From: Gamarada debralockiae
Lineage: Eukaryota > Ascomycota > Leotiomycetes > Helotiales > Hyphodiscaceae
Direction: 5' to 3'
DNA: 64,000 nt
Assembly (NCBI GenBank): GCA_002803225.1
Contig: NXFV01000631.1
Location: 62,001 to 126,000, forward strand
Part shown: one piece after another, positions 46,525 to 57,621 of the stretch
Position numbering within the stretch: the first letter of the stretch is position 1
Layout: each line of letters opens with the position of its first letter
Notes under the pieces: generated by a model
Database searches by the model: none
What the model was told of the DNA's origin: nothing
What the model saw: the letters and a program-made list of their open reading frames with translations, nothing else
Made by a program: the position numbers and the translations under genes

Positions 46525-49500
46525 CTAGAACAGACCATCGATCTCACCAGTCTCGGTGTCGACATCAACGTTCAAGTATCCGGGAGCTGTAGGAAGACCA
46601 GGGATGGTTTGGATATCGGCCGCTAATGCGTAGCTAAAGATAGTTAGTGAATGCTATAGTATAAGAGGGGTTGTGGTCTTACAGATATCCAGCGCCTGCA
46701 GCCAGTCGCACATCTCTGATCGGAACAGTGAAGCCAGTTGGAGCACCCTTGAGATCAGGGTCATGAGACAACGAGTATTGCGTCTTGGCAATGCAAATTG
46801 GCAGATTGCCAAAGCCTTGCTTCGTGTATGTATCGACCTTCTTTTGCGCAGTCTCGCTGAACTCGACCTTCGCAGCACCGTACATCTGCTTTCCAATAGC
46901 TTCGATGCGGGTTTGAACGTCGCCGTCCAGGCTGTATAGAAGCTTGCAGTTCTTCTCCTTCTCACTCGCGGCGATAATACCCTTTGCAAGGTCAACCGCA
47001 CCCGCTCCACCTTCAGCCCAGTGGTTGGCAGGAATGGCGTTCTCGGCGCCGGCAGAGATAGCCTCCTCTCGGAGGATCTCAATCTCAGCCTTGGTGTCGG
47101 TTTCCATCTTGTTTATGGCAACGACGACTGGGACACCATATTGTCTCGCATTCGAGATGTGCTTCTTCATGTTGACGCAACCCCTTCGGAGAATTTCAAC
47201 GTTCTCTTCAGTGTAAACCTTATCCAGTACTGCTCCAGGAGCAATAGGCGGACCCCCACCGTGAACTTTGAGAGCTCGGACTGTCGCAACAATGACGACG
47301 ACATCTGGGGCGAGACCTGATGATCGGCACTTGATATTGAAGAATCGCTCTCCTCCCATAGTGAAGTCAAAACCGGCTTCAGTGATGACGAAGCCAGCCT
47401 TCTTATTGTGGTCTTCATCCGCTTCGGTCCCTGCAAGCTTGAGAGCAAGTTTATCCGCAAGAACAGAGCTTGCACCAATACTGATGTTTGCGAAAGGCCC
47501 AGCATGGACAAACACCGGCGTTCCTTCCAAAGTTTGCATCAAATTGGGCTTGATCGCATCCTTCATCAATGCTGTCAGTGCACCACCAGCACCAATGTCG
47601 TCGCAAGTGACAGGGTCACCACTTCTTGAAGAACCGATAACCATTCTGCCCAATCGTTCTCTCATATCGTCGAGATTACTGCTGAGAGCAAGGATAGCCA
47701 TACATTCACTTGCCACGGATATGTCAAATCCAGTCTCGCGCGTCTGCCCCTTCTCTGTTGCTGCAGTACCGACAGTGATACCTCGCAAGTGACGATCATT
47801 GACATCGAGTACACGTCTCCATGTGATAGTCTCTGGATCAATGTCTAATCTTGCGAATCGATGTATTTCATCTTCAGTAAGCTCATCGGGATTCGTTTTG
47901 GTAATCCCAAGCTTCTTCAGGCGACGGAACATGATAGGCTGGAACTCGCGCTTGCCCTTCTTGGCTGGGACGAGACGCTTGTAGAGTGCAGCATCCTTTT
48001 GTGTGTTCTCGTGGAACATTCTCGTCTCAATGGCAGCAGCAAGAAGGTTGTTGGCAGCAGTGATTGCGTGGATATCACCAGTAAGATGAAGGTTGAACTC
48101 GTCCATAGGGATGACTTGACTGTAGCCACCTCCAGCAGCACCTCCCTTGATACCGAATGTTGGCCCTTGACTAGGTTGACGAACATTGGCAAAGGCAATA
48201 CGATTCAAGTGGCCTGCAATTGCTTGTGCGATACCCATGGTGGTAGTGGACTTGCCCTCACCGAGAGGGGTAGGTGTGATACCAGTGACAACCACATAGC
48301 GACCATTGCGACGATGCTCAAGGCGCTTGAGGATGCTGAGGTCAACCTTTGCTTTATATGCGCCATAAGGCTCGAGCTCGTGGGCAGCAATACCAATTTC
48401 CTTTGCGACACGTGTAATTTGTTTTGGGTGTTGTGCTCTAGAGATGGCAATATCCGAAGGTACTGGCTTTTGAATCTTCAGGGGCAAAGGCTGGATAGAT
48501 CTGGTCTTCTGTCGTTCAAAATAGGAAGTAGCCGAATCGACAACGTTTTGTAGTAGCATAGCAACAGTCATTGGGCCAACTCCACCAGGGACCGGAGTAA
48601 TTTGTGAGGCGACCTCGGAGGCTGATGCGAAGTCAACATCACCAACCAGTCTCTGGCCCGACTTCTTCGACTCATCTGGGATGTAATTGGTGCCAACATC
48701 AATTACGACGGCACCAGGCTTCAGCCACTCCCCCTTAACAAAGTTAGCCTTCCCAATAGCAGCAACAAGTACATCTGCTCTCTTAATAAAGCTTTCGAGG
48801 TCCTTAGTCTGGGAATGGCAAACGGTCACAGTAGCATGAGCATTTTTCAGCAAATAACTGACTGGGCTTCCGACAATGTCGCTGCGTCCAAGAACTACAG
48901 CATTCTTGCCAATGAGATCGACGCCACTTTCTTTGAGTAGAACCATTACACCCTTGGGTGTGCAGGGTGTGAAGAGGGGCTGTCCTCCACGCTTTGCAAG
49001 CTCACCAATATTGCTCACGCCAAATCCGTCAACATCCTTCTCATCTGCAACAGCTGATGTGATCACATATTCGGAGATATGTTTTGGTAAGGGTAATTGG
49101 ACGAGGATTCCGTGGACTGCAGTATCGTAATTGAGGCGGGTAATTGTGTCGAGGAGTTCGGCTTCGGTGACAGTATCGGGGAATTGTAGGAGTTCACAAT
49201 CAATGCTTGCCTACGTTGATGTTAGAAATTGTGTAACAGTCCCTCGAGTTCGAGTACTGACCTCTTCAGCAGCTTTTAACTTCATCCGAACATATGTAGC
49301 TGGAAAAGTAAGCCGCGGCTAAATGACAGCAAGGGTTCAACAGGAGGACAAACTCGAGTCTGATCGATCGCCAACTGTAAATCGAAGGTTAGCATATTAT
49401 ATCGAACTAGATTCCACGTAGAAATTACCTTGAATGATCTTGAGAGAGGGCTTGTATCTAGGGTTGACCTTCTGGGTGCTTTCGATCTCTGCATGGAGTC

Positions 49501-49879
49501 TCTCCCGAATGTTCTTTGCAATGGCAGTGCCATCGATCTTTGTGGCTGTCATTGCGAATGGTGTGCTAGAGAATGCTCTGTTTTGAGGAGCGTCGAGTGG
49601 TGGGAAACGAGGGCACGAGCTGAATGAAGTGGGGGTGGAATTTGATGATCGACCAAGACGCAGATTTCGACCCCGCGATTTTAGAATGTGCCAGGCAGCC
49701 AGTACAGACGACGCTGGGCCACTTGTTGATTTCGAAGACAGGGCTCGGTCGTACGGCGGCCGAGGCAAGTTTACTGCTTGTGACCCAACCCGTGAAGCGT
49801 GTGTTCGAGTATGAATCAGAGATCGAGTTGGGAAGGAGTGACTGCTGCAGGAGCAGCACTGGCGGCTGTTCGCGAACAT
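46525..49879 (-). CDS. C1-tetrahydrofolate synthase, trifunctional, probably mitochondrial form
   Basis: Interconverts one-carbon units on tetrahydrofolate: methylene-THF dehydrogenase, methenyl-THF cyclohydrolase and formyl-THF synthetase. Exons on the reverse strand are 49879-49429, 49374-49354, 49299-49262, 49210-46683 and 46633-46525. These give 1048 residues from the upstream ATG (MFANSRQ), or 939 from the internal ATG at 49552 (MTATKIDGTAIAKNI). The dehydrogenase/cyclohydrolase domain has the catalytic Y-x3-K in TYVRMKLKA and VLGRSDIVGSPVSYLL. The synthetase domain has the P-loop TPTPLGEGKSTTTMG. The tail TAPGYLNVDVDTETGEIDGLF is family-typical. Two micro-exons (21 and 38 nt) are needed to build VGDRSDSTTYVRMK. 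The extension before MTATK is rich in Arg/Ser, poor in acids and ends RAFSSTPFA, a good mitochondrial presequence. Yeast has separate cytosolic (ADE3) and mitochondrial (MIS1) genes; here two starts may serve both. Confidence 0.93.
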
Positions 49880-50266
49880 CGACAGGGGGCTGCTGGCCCT
49901 GAACTTCTCAATCGACCTTAGAACTGCGAATTGAGCAATTGGACCAGCCGGGTTGAATGACTCGTCGAGAGCTGAACTAGAAAAGTAGCCAATATAAAGA
50001 CAAGATATGTACAATAATGGAAATCTATGACTCAAAAAATGGGAAAGGAACTCTCATGGGCCCATAATCTTTTACTCTTCTTCCAAAGAAAAAGTTATTC
50101 GGCACTTTATAGTGTTTTTAGCGTCATAAAAATGAGTCTGCGGTCACGTGTGCCGCACAAAGATTCGATTCTGATTACGATTGTGACTGAACGCTAAGCC
50201 CCGCCATATTTTATAAAAGGCGACCTCCTCTCTCCTCTCCAACTTGTAAAATATTGAGTCGCAAAT
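49880..50266. promoter_or_regulatory. divergent promoter, C1-THF synthase / eIF3i
   Basis: A 390-bp gap between head-to-head genes. A TATA box (tataaaagg, 50212-50220) lies 47 bp before the eIF3i ATG, and a CACGTG is found at about 50144. The open frame of the C1-THF synthase extends into this region without good reason to be translated. Confidence 0.5.
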
Positions 50267-51487
50267 ATGAGGCCAATATTGCTGCAGGGACATGTAAGTT
50301 TATGCCTACCCCGCCGTCAGGATCGCATATTCTAACAAGTTATCAGGAGCGGGCTTTGACCCAAATCAAGTACGCAGATTCCCCTCCTGACTGTGGCACA
50401 TACGTCGCATACTGACTATTTTGAAGATACAACAGAGATGGAGACATCATCTTCTCGACCGCTAAAGATCAACACATTTGCGCCTGGTTCGCACACAACG
50501 GAGAGAGACTGGGAACCTACCATGGCCACCAAGGAGCTATCTGGACCGTCGATGTCGACCCAACGAGTACGATGATCGCCAGTGGTGCTGCAGACAACAC
50601 AGTCATGCTATGGGATGTCAAGACGGGAAAGAGGCTGAAGACCTGGAACTTCGATACCGCAGTCAAGAGAGTCGAGTTCTCAGAGGACGGATCAAAGCTG
50701 CTTGCTGTTACGGAAAAGCGAATGGGTTTCTTGGGCACGATCGTCGTTTTTGATATCAACTTGGATGTGGAGGCCGAACAGTCTGATGAGAGGGCACTGA
50801 CGATCACCTGCGAGGAGGCCAAGGCAACCGTTGCAGGATTCAGCTTTATGACAAAGTATATTATCGCAGGACATGAGGACGGAACTGTATCGCAATACGA
50901 TGCCAAGGTATGTTTGGTCTCTGCAAATGAGACTGGGCAATGCTGACAGAAGGGTAGACCGGAGAGCAGCTCGATAATAGACAAGTTCACGAGTTGGACA
51001 TGTTAATTACAGACCTCCAGTGGTCTCCAGATCGAACATACTTCATCACTGCATCGAAGGACAAGACTGCAAAGCTCGTCAACGCCGCCGATCTCGAAGT
51101 TATGAAGACCTATGTTTCTGATACCCCGCTCAATAGCGCATCTATTACACCAAGAAAAGACTTCGTCGTCCTGGGAGGCGGTCAGGCTGCTATGGATGTT
51201 ACCACCACCTCGTCAAGAGCTGGAAAGTTCGAAGCAAGATTCTACCATAAGATATTTGAGGAGGAGATTGGTCGAGTCAGAGGTCATTTCGGGTAGGTCT
51301 TTGCCCTGTTGACGAAATGGATCATACTTACCGTGACTCCAGTCCACTGAACACTGTTGCGGTCGATCCACAAGGAAGGGGATATGCTTCTGGAGGAGAG
51401 GATGGCTATGTCCGAGTCCATCAGTTCGACAAGGGATACTTCGATTTCGCCTACGAGGTTGAGAGGCAAGCTAGACAGAACTTGTAA
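50267..51487 (+). CDS. TIF34: translation initiation factor eIF3 subunit i
   Basis: WD40 subunit of eIF3, working with eIF3b/g in 40S scanning. Five exons (50267-50293, 50347-50369, 50427-50907, 50958-51292, 51343-51487) give 336 residues, the usual length. The protein begins [22 protein letters not shown] repeats include [77 protein letters not shown] and, at the end, [20 protein letters not shown] plus [12 protein letters not shown]. Exons 1 and 2 are tiny (27 and 23 nt), so only the later exons are visible as long open frames. The conserved start and a TATA box upstream support the model. Confidence 0.95.
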
Positions 51488-51865
51488 GGAATGGATTTGC
51501 GGTTGCATTTGCGGGCGTTGCGGATGGTGGTCATCAAAAGGCTTGTAAAATTGGCAGAAATTAGAGACTGCTGATTAGGAAACCATTGAACTCGTCTGAT
51601 CATTCAGTCGTTTTGAGCATTTAAGAGACTTGCCACAACTATTACAAGAAGAGCACAGCAAAACGCCGTGTCACACTTCTCCTTACACGCCACGTGCAGT
51701 AGCGTTTTGGAGAAATTCCCCTGACAATCCGGCATTTGTAAGCCGCTTGCATCATAGCCCTTTAGATGAATGAAAAAGCTCATGAACCACTACCTCTTCT
51801 TCCTTGTAAATCCTCCAATTTATCTAATCCCAATTCCATATTGCAATCACAATTGACTCTTCACC
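51488..51865. other. intergenic
   Basis: Short gap with a CACGTG near 51688. No gene supported. Confidence 0.45.
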
Positions 51866-52957
51866 ATGGGCGAAAAAATGCGAGCAGTTGGTACAGCACC
51901 TCCCAGATTACCCCTCCATCTCTCACTACCCCTCACCCCCACCAAAATAAGTGAAACTAAAGACAACACAGATATCAAAAATGGCACAGGCAACGCCGAC
52001 GCCCTCTTCATCAACGCCGACATACCCAAGCCCACAGCCGGCAAAGGTCAAGCAGTAGTAAAAGTCAAAGCCTTCGGCCTTAACCGCATGGACCTCCTTC
52101 AACGCCAAGGCTCCTACCCGGTCCCTCCTCAAGCCGGGCCCATCCTCGGCGTCGAATTCTCCGGGACAATCGAGTCTCTCGGTCCAGAAGTCAAAGAACC
52201 ATTCAAAGTCGGCGACGCAGTATTCGGACTCACCTACGGAGGCGCTTACGCCGAATATGTGGCTGTGAGCACGCTTATGCTATTGCATAAACCGGACCAT
52301 CTGAGCTGGGAGGAAGCAGCTGGTATTCCGGAGACGTGGATTACTGCTACACAGGCTATGTATCTTGTTGGGGAGTTTGACAAGGGGAAAAGTATCCTAT
52401 GGCACGCAGGCGCCTCATCCGTATCCATCGCGGGCATCCAGCTCTCGAAAGTCGGAGGCGCGAGCGCTATATACGTGACGGCTGGGAGTCAAGAGAAAAT
52501 CGATTTCTGCGTCAAGGAACTAGGCGCTACGGCAGGTTTTAACTACAAGACGCAGGACTGGTCGAAGGAGATTCTGAAAGCTACGAAGGATCAAGGGGTT
52601 GATGTTATCATCGACTTTGTGGGACAGAATTACTTCCAAGGGAATTTGGATGTGGCTGCGAAGGACGGACATGTCGTTACGCTTGGGTCTATGAGTGGGA
52701 CGAAATTGCCGGCTGGAGTGGATATTGGAGCGTTTGTGAGGAAGAGGGTTAGGTATGAGGGGAGTACGCTGCGGAGTCGAGATCCAGAATATCAGGGACG
52801 GTTGAGGGATAAGTTGGAGGAATATATTGAGAAGTTTGAGGATGGGACTTTTAAAATTTATGTTGATAAGGTTTTTCCTTGGGAGGAGGTTGTTGAGGCG
52901 CATAAGTTGATGGAGAAGAATGTTTCGAAAGGAAAGATTATTTGTACGATTTCGTAA
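51866..52957 (+). CDS. zinc-free quinone oxidoreductase, PIG3-like (MDR family)
   Basis: NADPH-dependent reductase of quinones or related carbonyls. Two exons (51866-51890, 51972-52957) give 336 residues. The 81-nt intron gives the typical N-terminus MRAVDIKNGTGNADALFI; read through, a proline-rich stretch would be inserted. The first Met adds MGEK and the second (51878) starts directly at MRAV; either is possible. The GroES-like domain has the family signature GLNRMDLLQRQGSYPVPP (no structural zinc cysteines). The nucleotide-binding region has WHAGASSVSIAGIQLSK in place of the usual GxGxxG-like loop. Substrate is not determinable. Confidence 0.9.
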   Translation: MGEKMRAVGTAPPRLPLHLSLPLTPTKISETKDNTDIKNGTGNADALFINADIPKPTAGKGQAVVKVKAFGLNRMDLLQRQGSYPVPPQAGPILGVEFSGTIESLGPEVKEPFKVGDAVFGLTYGGAYAEYVAVSTLMLLHKPDHLSWEEAAGIPETWITATQAMYLVGEFDKGKSILWHAGASSVSIAGIQLSKVGGASAIYVTAGSQEKIDFCVKELGATAGFNYKTQDWSKEILKATKDQGVDVIIDFVGQNYFQGNLDVAAKDGHVVTLGSMSGTKLPAGVDIGAFVRKRVRYEGSTLRSRDPEYQGRLRDKLEEYIEKFEDGTFKIYVDKVFPWEEVVEAHKLMEKNVSKGKIICTIS

Positions 52958-53717
52958 GGGGTGGAGTTGTGTTATGAAAAAGTTATGGAATTGAAGTTTT
53001 TGTGACGTTTAAAGAAGCTTAGAGACGACAGTCGAGTCTCCTGTTGTGACTCCCATACAAAAGCATAAGTGAGAGCTTGGGACTGTAGATCTTTGTAGCG
53101 AAAGCGAAACCATTGTTAGCAATGGGTATGAACAGGAGAGAAAGCTGCGAGTGAAAAAAAAAAAAAAAAAATTAAAAATAAAAACTCGGGAAGAGCGTGT
53201 CACTCTTCACAGCCCCGATTTCATCTACCCACTGTTATTTAGAGACCCCCCTCCCATACGGATGTGCGGCTAGTAGAGCGCCTCAGAAATATGCAGCTTC
53301 TATCCTGAAACAGTTCAACAGCACCCATGAGTGCTCCTACAAGAGCGGCAGAGCAGACTGCTGTGAGGGACGTGATTCGGCCGCCAAGAGGAAGTGAAGG
53401 TGCAGTGAACAGACAACCCTTTTGAGGATGATATTTTGGCTCATTCTACTGCATTTCAACGATTAGAGGCACTTCGAAAAAGAATTCTTCGGGATTTGAA
53501 TTTCAATCACTCCCCTGGGAACGAACGATGAAAACTCGCTTTTTCCTTTAACGAAACCGAAGAGCCCTCTTCATTCACTGAAGAGCCGGTTCAAGTTGCT
53601 TCCCCTACTTAAGACGCTATGATGGAAGATGGGGTAAGTTGCTCCGTGCCAATCATTCCATTTGATGAACCGTGATATAATCCCCTAAAACGCCCAGACC
53701 TTGAATAACAGACCACC
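52958..53717. other. intergenic with A tract
   Basis: Between convergent genes. An A tract (about 18 A, 53154-53171) runs into an AT-rich stretch, then a 6-bp-stem hairpin gaagag..ctcttc near 53190-53209. No gene supported. Confidence 0.5.
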
Positions 53718-54852
53718 TCAGTGTGTCTTGAGCCAAGCCAACATCTGATCAAATGCCTGCACTTGCGCTGCCTTAATCTTCGCATTCTCATACTCTCCCA
53801 CCACAGCAAATCCATGCGGAACGCCAGAGTAGGTCTTGAACTCGCACTCGATGTTGTTCTCCTTTAGATGCTTCTCGCCATGTTCTCTGATGTCGTCGAG
53901 AAACAAATTGTCGTTCTCCACACAGATGAATGCCAATGGGGCCTTGGTTCCTTCGAAATCCTCTCTATCAACTAGACTTGCATGTGCAATAGCTCCAGCT
54001 TTGATATATGGTCCCTTCTTCACGACTCCGGCTTCTTCATCCTTGGCTCGTGCTTGGCCCCACATGACTGTATCGGGCTTCTCACCGGCAAGAAGTAGAG
54101 TCATTCGACCTCCAAAGCAATAGCCTACTGAGTAGATGCCTCCACCGTTCGCTACAGCATCTGCGAACTCGTCTTTCGCACCATCAATGACCTTGTGAAG
54201 TATGGGAAGAACCTTCTCCGGCGTTTGTCGTGCTAACCACATGTCGATCCAGAAGCTCTTCGCGGTATCGGCCATACCCATCTTGATTTTTTCAATGAAA
54301 GAGGGATCTTTTTCTTCTTCATATGTGACAGAACCTGGGAGAGGATCGTTCAAGAACATGTCTGGTAAAACGACGAGGAAACCTTCGCTGGCATACTTGT
54401 CCGCTTGTATCTGGTTATTCTCCGAGTGCAGACCAGTCGCACCGGAGAGGAATAGAAGGAGCTTCGATGGGGAGTGAGGATAGTCGTTTGGTTTGGATAT
54501 GTAGCAATCGATGCCTCTAATCTGGGTCATTTCCCCACTTGGACCTTGGCCATAAGCTGGATCAGGTCAGCCTATGCTGTCTTTTTTACCACCAGAGTCG
54601 TTCAATCATTTTGAATGATTGGATGTAGGATTGAATTCAGAGTTATACTGACGAGTTGGTCTATCTGTCGTGCAATGTTCCTGAAGAAGTCAGCGATTGA
54701 ATTGTCCCCGGGGAGCTTCCTCGTACCCCAAGGCTAGCTCCACTCTGCGCAGGAGTATCTCCTGGAACCAAGCTTGCAGTCGCTGGCGCTGGCGCTTGTG
54801 TCTCTGCAGCATCACTCTCAGGAGCCTTCGTTGCAATTTCCTGTTCGGCCAT
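53718..54852 (-). CDS. dienelactone hydrolase family protein
   Basis: Alpha/beta-hydrolase of the carboxymethylenebutenolidase family. Three exons (54852-54727, 54680-54653, 54556-53718) give 330 residues. The 28-nt middle exon (EHCTTDRPT) is inferred because it joins both neighbours in frame and yields the EHC(x)xDRPTPxGxxPxGE segment of this subgroup. The hydrolase core has LLLFLSGATGLHSEN and a Cys nucleophile in GYCFGGRM, followed by FICVENDNLFLDD (acid) and YSGVPHGFAVVGEY (His). The N-terminal 42 residues are Ala/Pro-rich and variable. No signal peptide. Natural substrate unknown. It shares a 218-bp promoter region with RFA1. Confidence 0.9.
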
Positions 54853-55070
54853 GATCACTTTGATTCGAATGTTGTTGTGTTCTGAGTGAATGAAGTCCAA
54901 GATCTTGGAAGTGGTGTGCCTGGAGTTGAGCTATTTGAGCGCCTGTATTGGCGGGGTTGAGCATCCCGCGCTAAATTTCACGAACCAAGCGCGTCTTCGA
55001 GAACGCGTTGTCAACATCACCAAGAAGTTTTGTAACCTTCGAATCCTTCAACTACAAGACAAGATTCGAG
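54853..55070. promoter_or_regulatory. divergent promoter with MCB box, DLH / RFA1
   Basis: Only 218 bp separate the two start codons. An ACGCGT (MluI cell-cycle box) sits at about 55003-55008, some 65 bp before the RFA1 ATG, with another CGCG core just upstream. Such boxes bind MBF and drive S-phase expression of replication genes in yeasts; use here is inferred. Confidence 0.5.
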
Positions 55071-57096
55071 ATGGAAGACGCAGCACTAGCCCAGATCACT
55101 CAGGGTTCTCTGAAGTAAATAAAAGGACCCATAAGCCTCAACCCTGCTAACCTCAGCCAGTGCCATCTTCAACGACCCTGACCGACTCCGAAAAGACTTT
55201 CCTGTCCCGATATGCCAATGTGTTCAGATCAAAGCACTCGGATCTCAAGAAGAGGGAAATCCTGAACGATATCGAATCGTCTTAAGCGATGTCAAGAACT
55301 ATGTCCAGAGCATGCTTGCAACTCGTAAGTCGCAAACCCCCTCCTTGCGCAAGACTTGCTGCTAAAAATATAATAGAGGCAAATCACGTTGTGCACGAGG
55401 GAAAGTTGAAGAAAGGATCTATTGTTCGACTGAAGCAATACCAGGCAAATGCTGTCAAGGGCAAGAGGTTCGTGGAGTGCCGCTACTTCAAGACGCGTGA
55501 ACTAACGGGTGCGCCGTAGAATCCTGATCATTCTCGACCTCGACGTTATCGAGAGCTTGGGTGAGCTCGAGAAGATTGGCAAACCCGTTGGGCTCACAGA
55601 TAAGGAGGAAGATGAGGCCGGGCCTGTCAACACAACAATCGCCGGAAATGGCTTCTATGGAAACAAACCTCAACAACCTGCTCAAGAACGCGCCCTACCA
55701 TCACGAACTGGACCTTCAAGTTCCTCATCGCATGCCAACATCTACCCGATTGAAGGACTGTCTCCCTATGCACACAAATGGACAATCAAGGCCCGAGTCA
55801 GTCAGAAGTCGGATATCAAAACCTGGCACAAGCAGAGTGGCGAGGGAAAGCTATTCAGCGTCAACCTTCTAGACGAGAGCGGCGAAATCAGAGGAACAGC
55901 CTTCAACGACCAAGTCGACACGCTATACGAGACCTTCCAGGAAGGATCTGTCTACTACATTACAAGTCCCTGCAAAGTCCAATTCGCCAAGAAGCAGTTC
56001 AGCAACTTGCCCAATGATTACGAGCTTGTGTTCGAGAGAGACACTGTTGTTGAGAAAGCATTGGATCAGGAAAATGTTCCACAAGTCCGGTACAACTTCA
56101 CCAACATCAATGATCTCCAATCCATCGAGAAGGACGCAACAATAGACATTATTGCTGTCCTCAAAGAAGTCGGCGACGTAGAGCAGATTGTCTCCAAGTC
56201 TACCCAAAAGCCATACGATAAGCGCGAGTTGACATTAGTAGATGACAGTGGCTACTCCGTCAGATTTACAATTTGGGGAAAGAGCGCTGTTTCATTTGAC
56301 GCAAATCCGGAATCTATCATTGCTGCCAAGGGCGTCAAAGTCTCAGATTTTAACGGCCGAAGCCTAAGCTTGCTCTCTTCTGGTTCTATGACAGTCGATC
56401 CCGATATCGCAGAAGCCCATAAGCTGAAGGGATGGTACGACTCTCAAGGCCGAACAGAGAACTTTGCTTCGCACTCCAACTTGAATAGTGCTGGAGCGGC
56501 TGGTGGTCGTCAAGACCCAACCAAGACCATCGCCCAAATCCGGGAAGAACAACTCGGAATGTCTGAAGAACCAGCTTACTTCTCCGTCAAAGCTACAATC
56601 GTCTACATCAAGCAAGACACCTTCTCCTACCCCGCTTGCTCGAACGAGGGATGCAGCAAGAAAGTCGTAGAGAGCAGCGACGGCACATGGCGCTGCGAGA
56701 AGTGCGAAGCGAACCATCCTAGACCTCAACATCGCTACATCATGTCGCTGAATGTCAATGATCATACGGGTCAGCTATGGTTGAACTGCTTCGATGATAC
56801 GGGACGAGCTATTATGGGTATGAGTGCCAACGACTTGATGGAGCTGAAGGAGAATGATACTGCGGCGATGGAGAAGGCGTTTGAGGAATCGAACTGCAAG
56901 ACTTGGATTTTCAAATGCAGAGCTAAGATGGATAATTTCCAAGACCAGGCAAGGTATGTAGTTCCATGGGGAGGTAAAAGAGTATTACTGACATACACGC
57001 AGAGTACGATACCAAGTCATCGGCGCCAGCCCAATCAACTTCGCGGCGGAGGCAAACAAACTCGCAGCTCTCATCAAACAATACAACCTCGAATAA
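55071..57096 (+). CDS. RFA1: replication protein A large subunit
   Basis: Single-stranded DNA-binding heterotrimer subunit for replication, repair and recombination. Five exons (55071-55114, 55161-55324, 55377-55467, 55520-56953, 57003-57096) give 608 residues, the usual size. The N-terminal OB fold (interaction domain) begins MEDAALAQITQGSLNAIFND. A Pro/Ser-rich linker follows (about 130-180). DNA-binding domain A starts at IYPIEGLSPYAHKWTIKARV and B near residue 315. DNA-binding domain C (from about 440) holds the Cys4 zinc site CSNEGC and CEKC. The tail RVRYQVIGASPINFAAEANK is typical and comes from the last exon. The five-exon model restores the conserved RILIILDLDV and QANHVVHEGKLKKG joins. 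Confidence 0.95.
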
Positions 57097-57621
57097 GAAA
57101 GAGCTTTTGTGCCGAGGATGTTTTAGTTTGCTTGCTGGGAAAATGGGACGAAGGATGTCATTTCCTGGCACAAGTGTCTCTGCTGAGGTATCGTTTGTGG
57201 TATATATTACGGGAATGAAGGAACGATATAATTCATGTTAGGAAGTGGTCTCATTCAAATGGCATCGGCGTTGTGGCTTACCCTCATAGTACAGGAGTAG
57301 CAAATGAAATAATCTTCATGAGAATCTTCTTGTATTCATGAGAGTGACGGCGCATCTATCGAGAAAGATCATGTCCTCATCGACGCCAGCCTCCATGCAG
57401 CCAGTTCCATGTTGTACGCCAAAGCTCCTCCATGTCTGTAAGAGACTATCCAGTACCAATTTGATACCAGAGAAAACTCCTCCATGTCTGTAAGAGACTA
57501 TCCGGTACCGCATCGATACCAGAGTAAGCAAGCTGAGCATACTACATTCCTTCTGAATGTGCAGCCAGCCATGTTTTGTTTCGTTATCGTAATTTAGTCT
57601 TACAAGCTCTCAAGACCATGC
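57097..57621. other. intergenic between convergent genes
   Basis: Contains a perfect-phase two-copy direct repeat (listed separately). No gene supported. Confidence 0.6.
57425..57528. repeat. two-copy tandem repeat, 52-bp unit
   Basis: 57425-57476 and 57477-57528 share ctcctccatgtctgtaagag and actatcc(a/g)gtacc, with a few substitutions toward the end (caatttgataccagag versus gcatcgataccagag). It is recent enough that the first 30 bases are identical. Confidence 0.85.
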
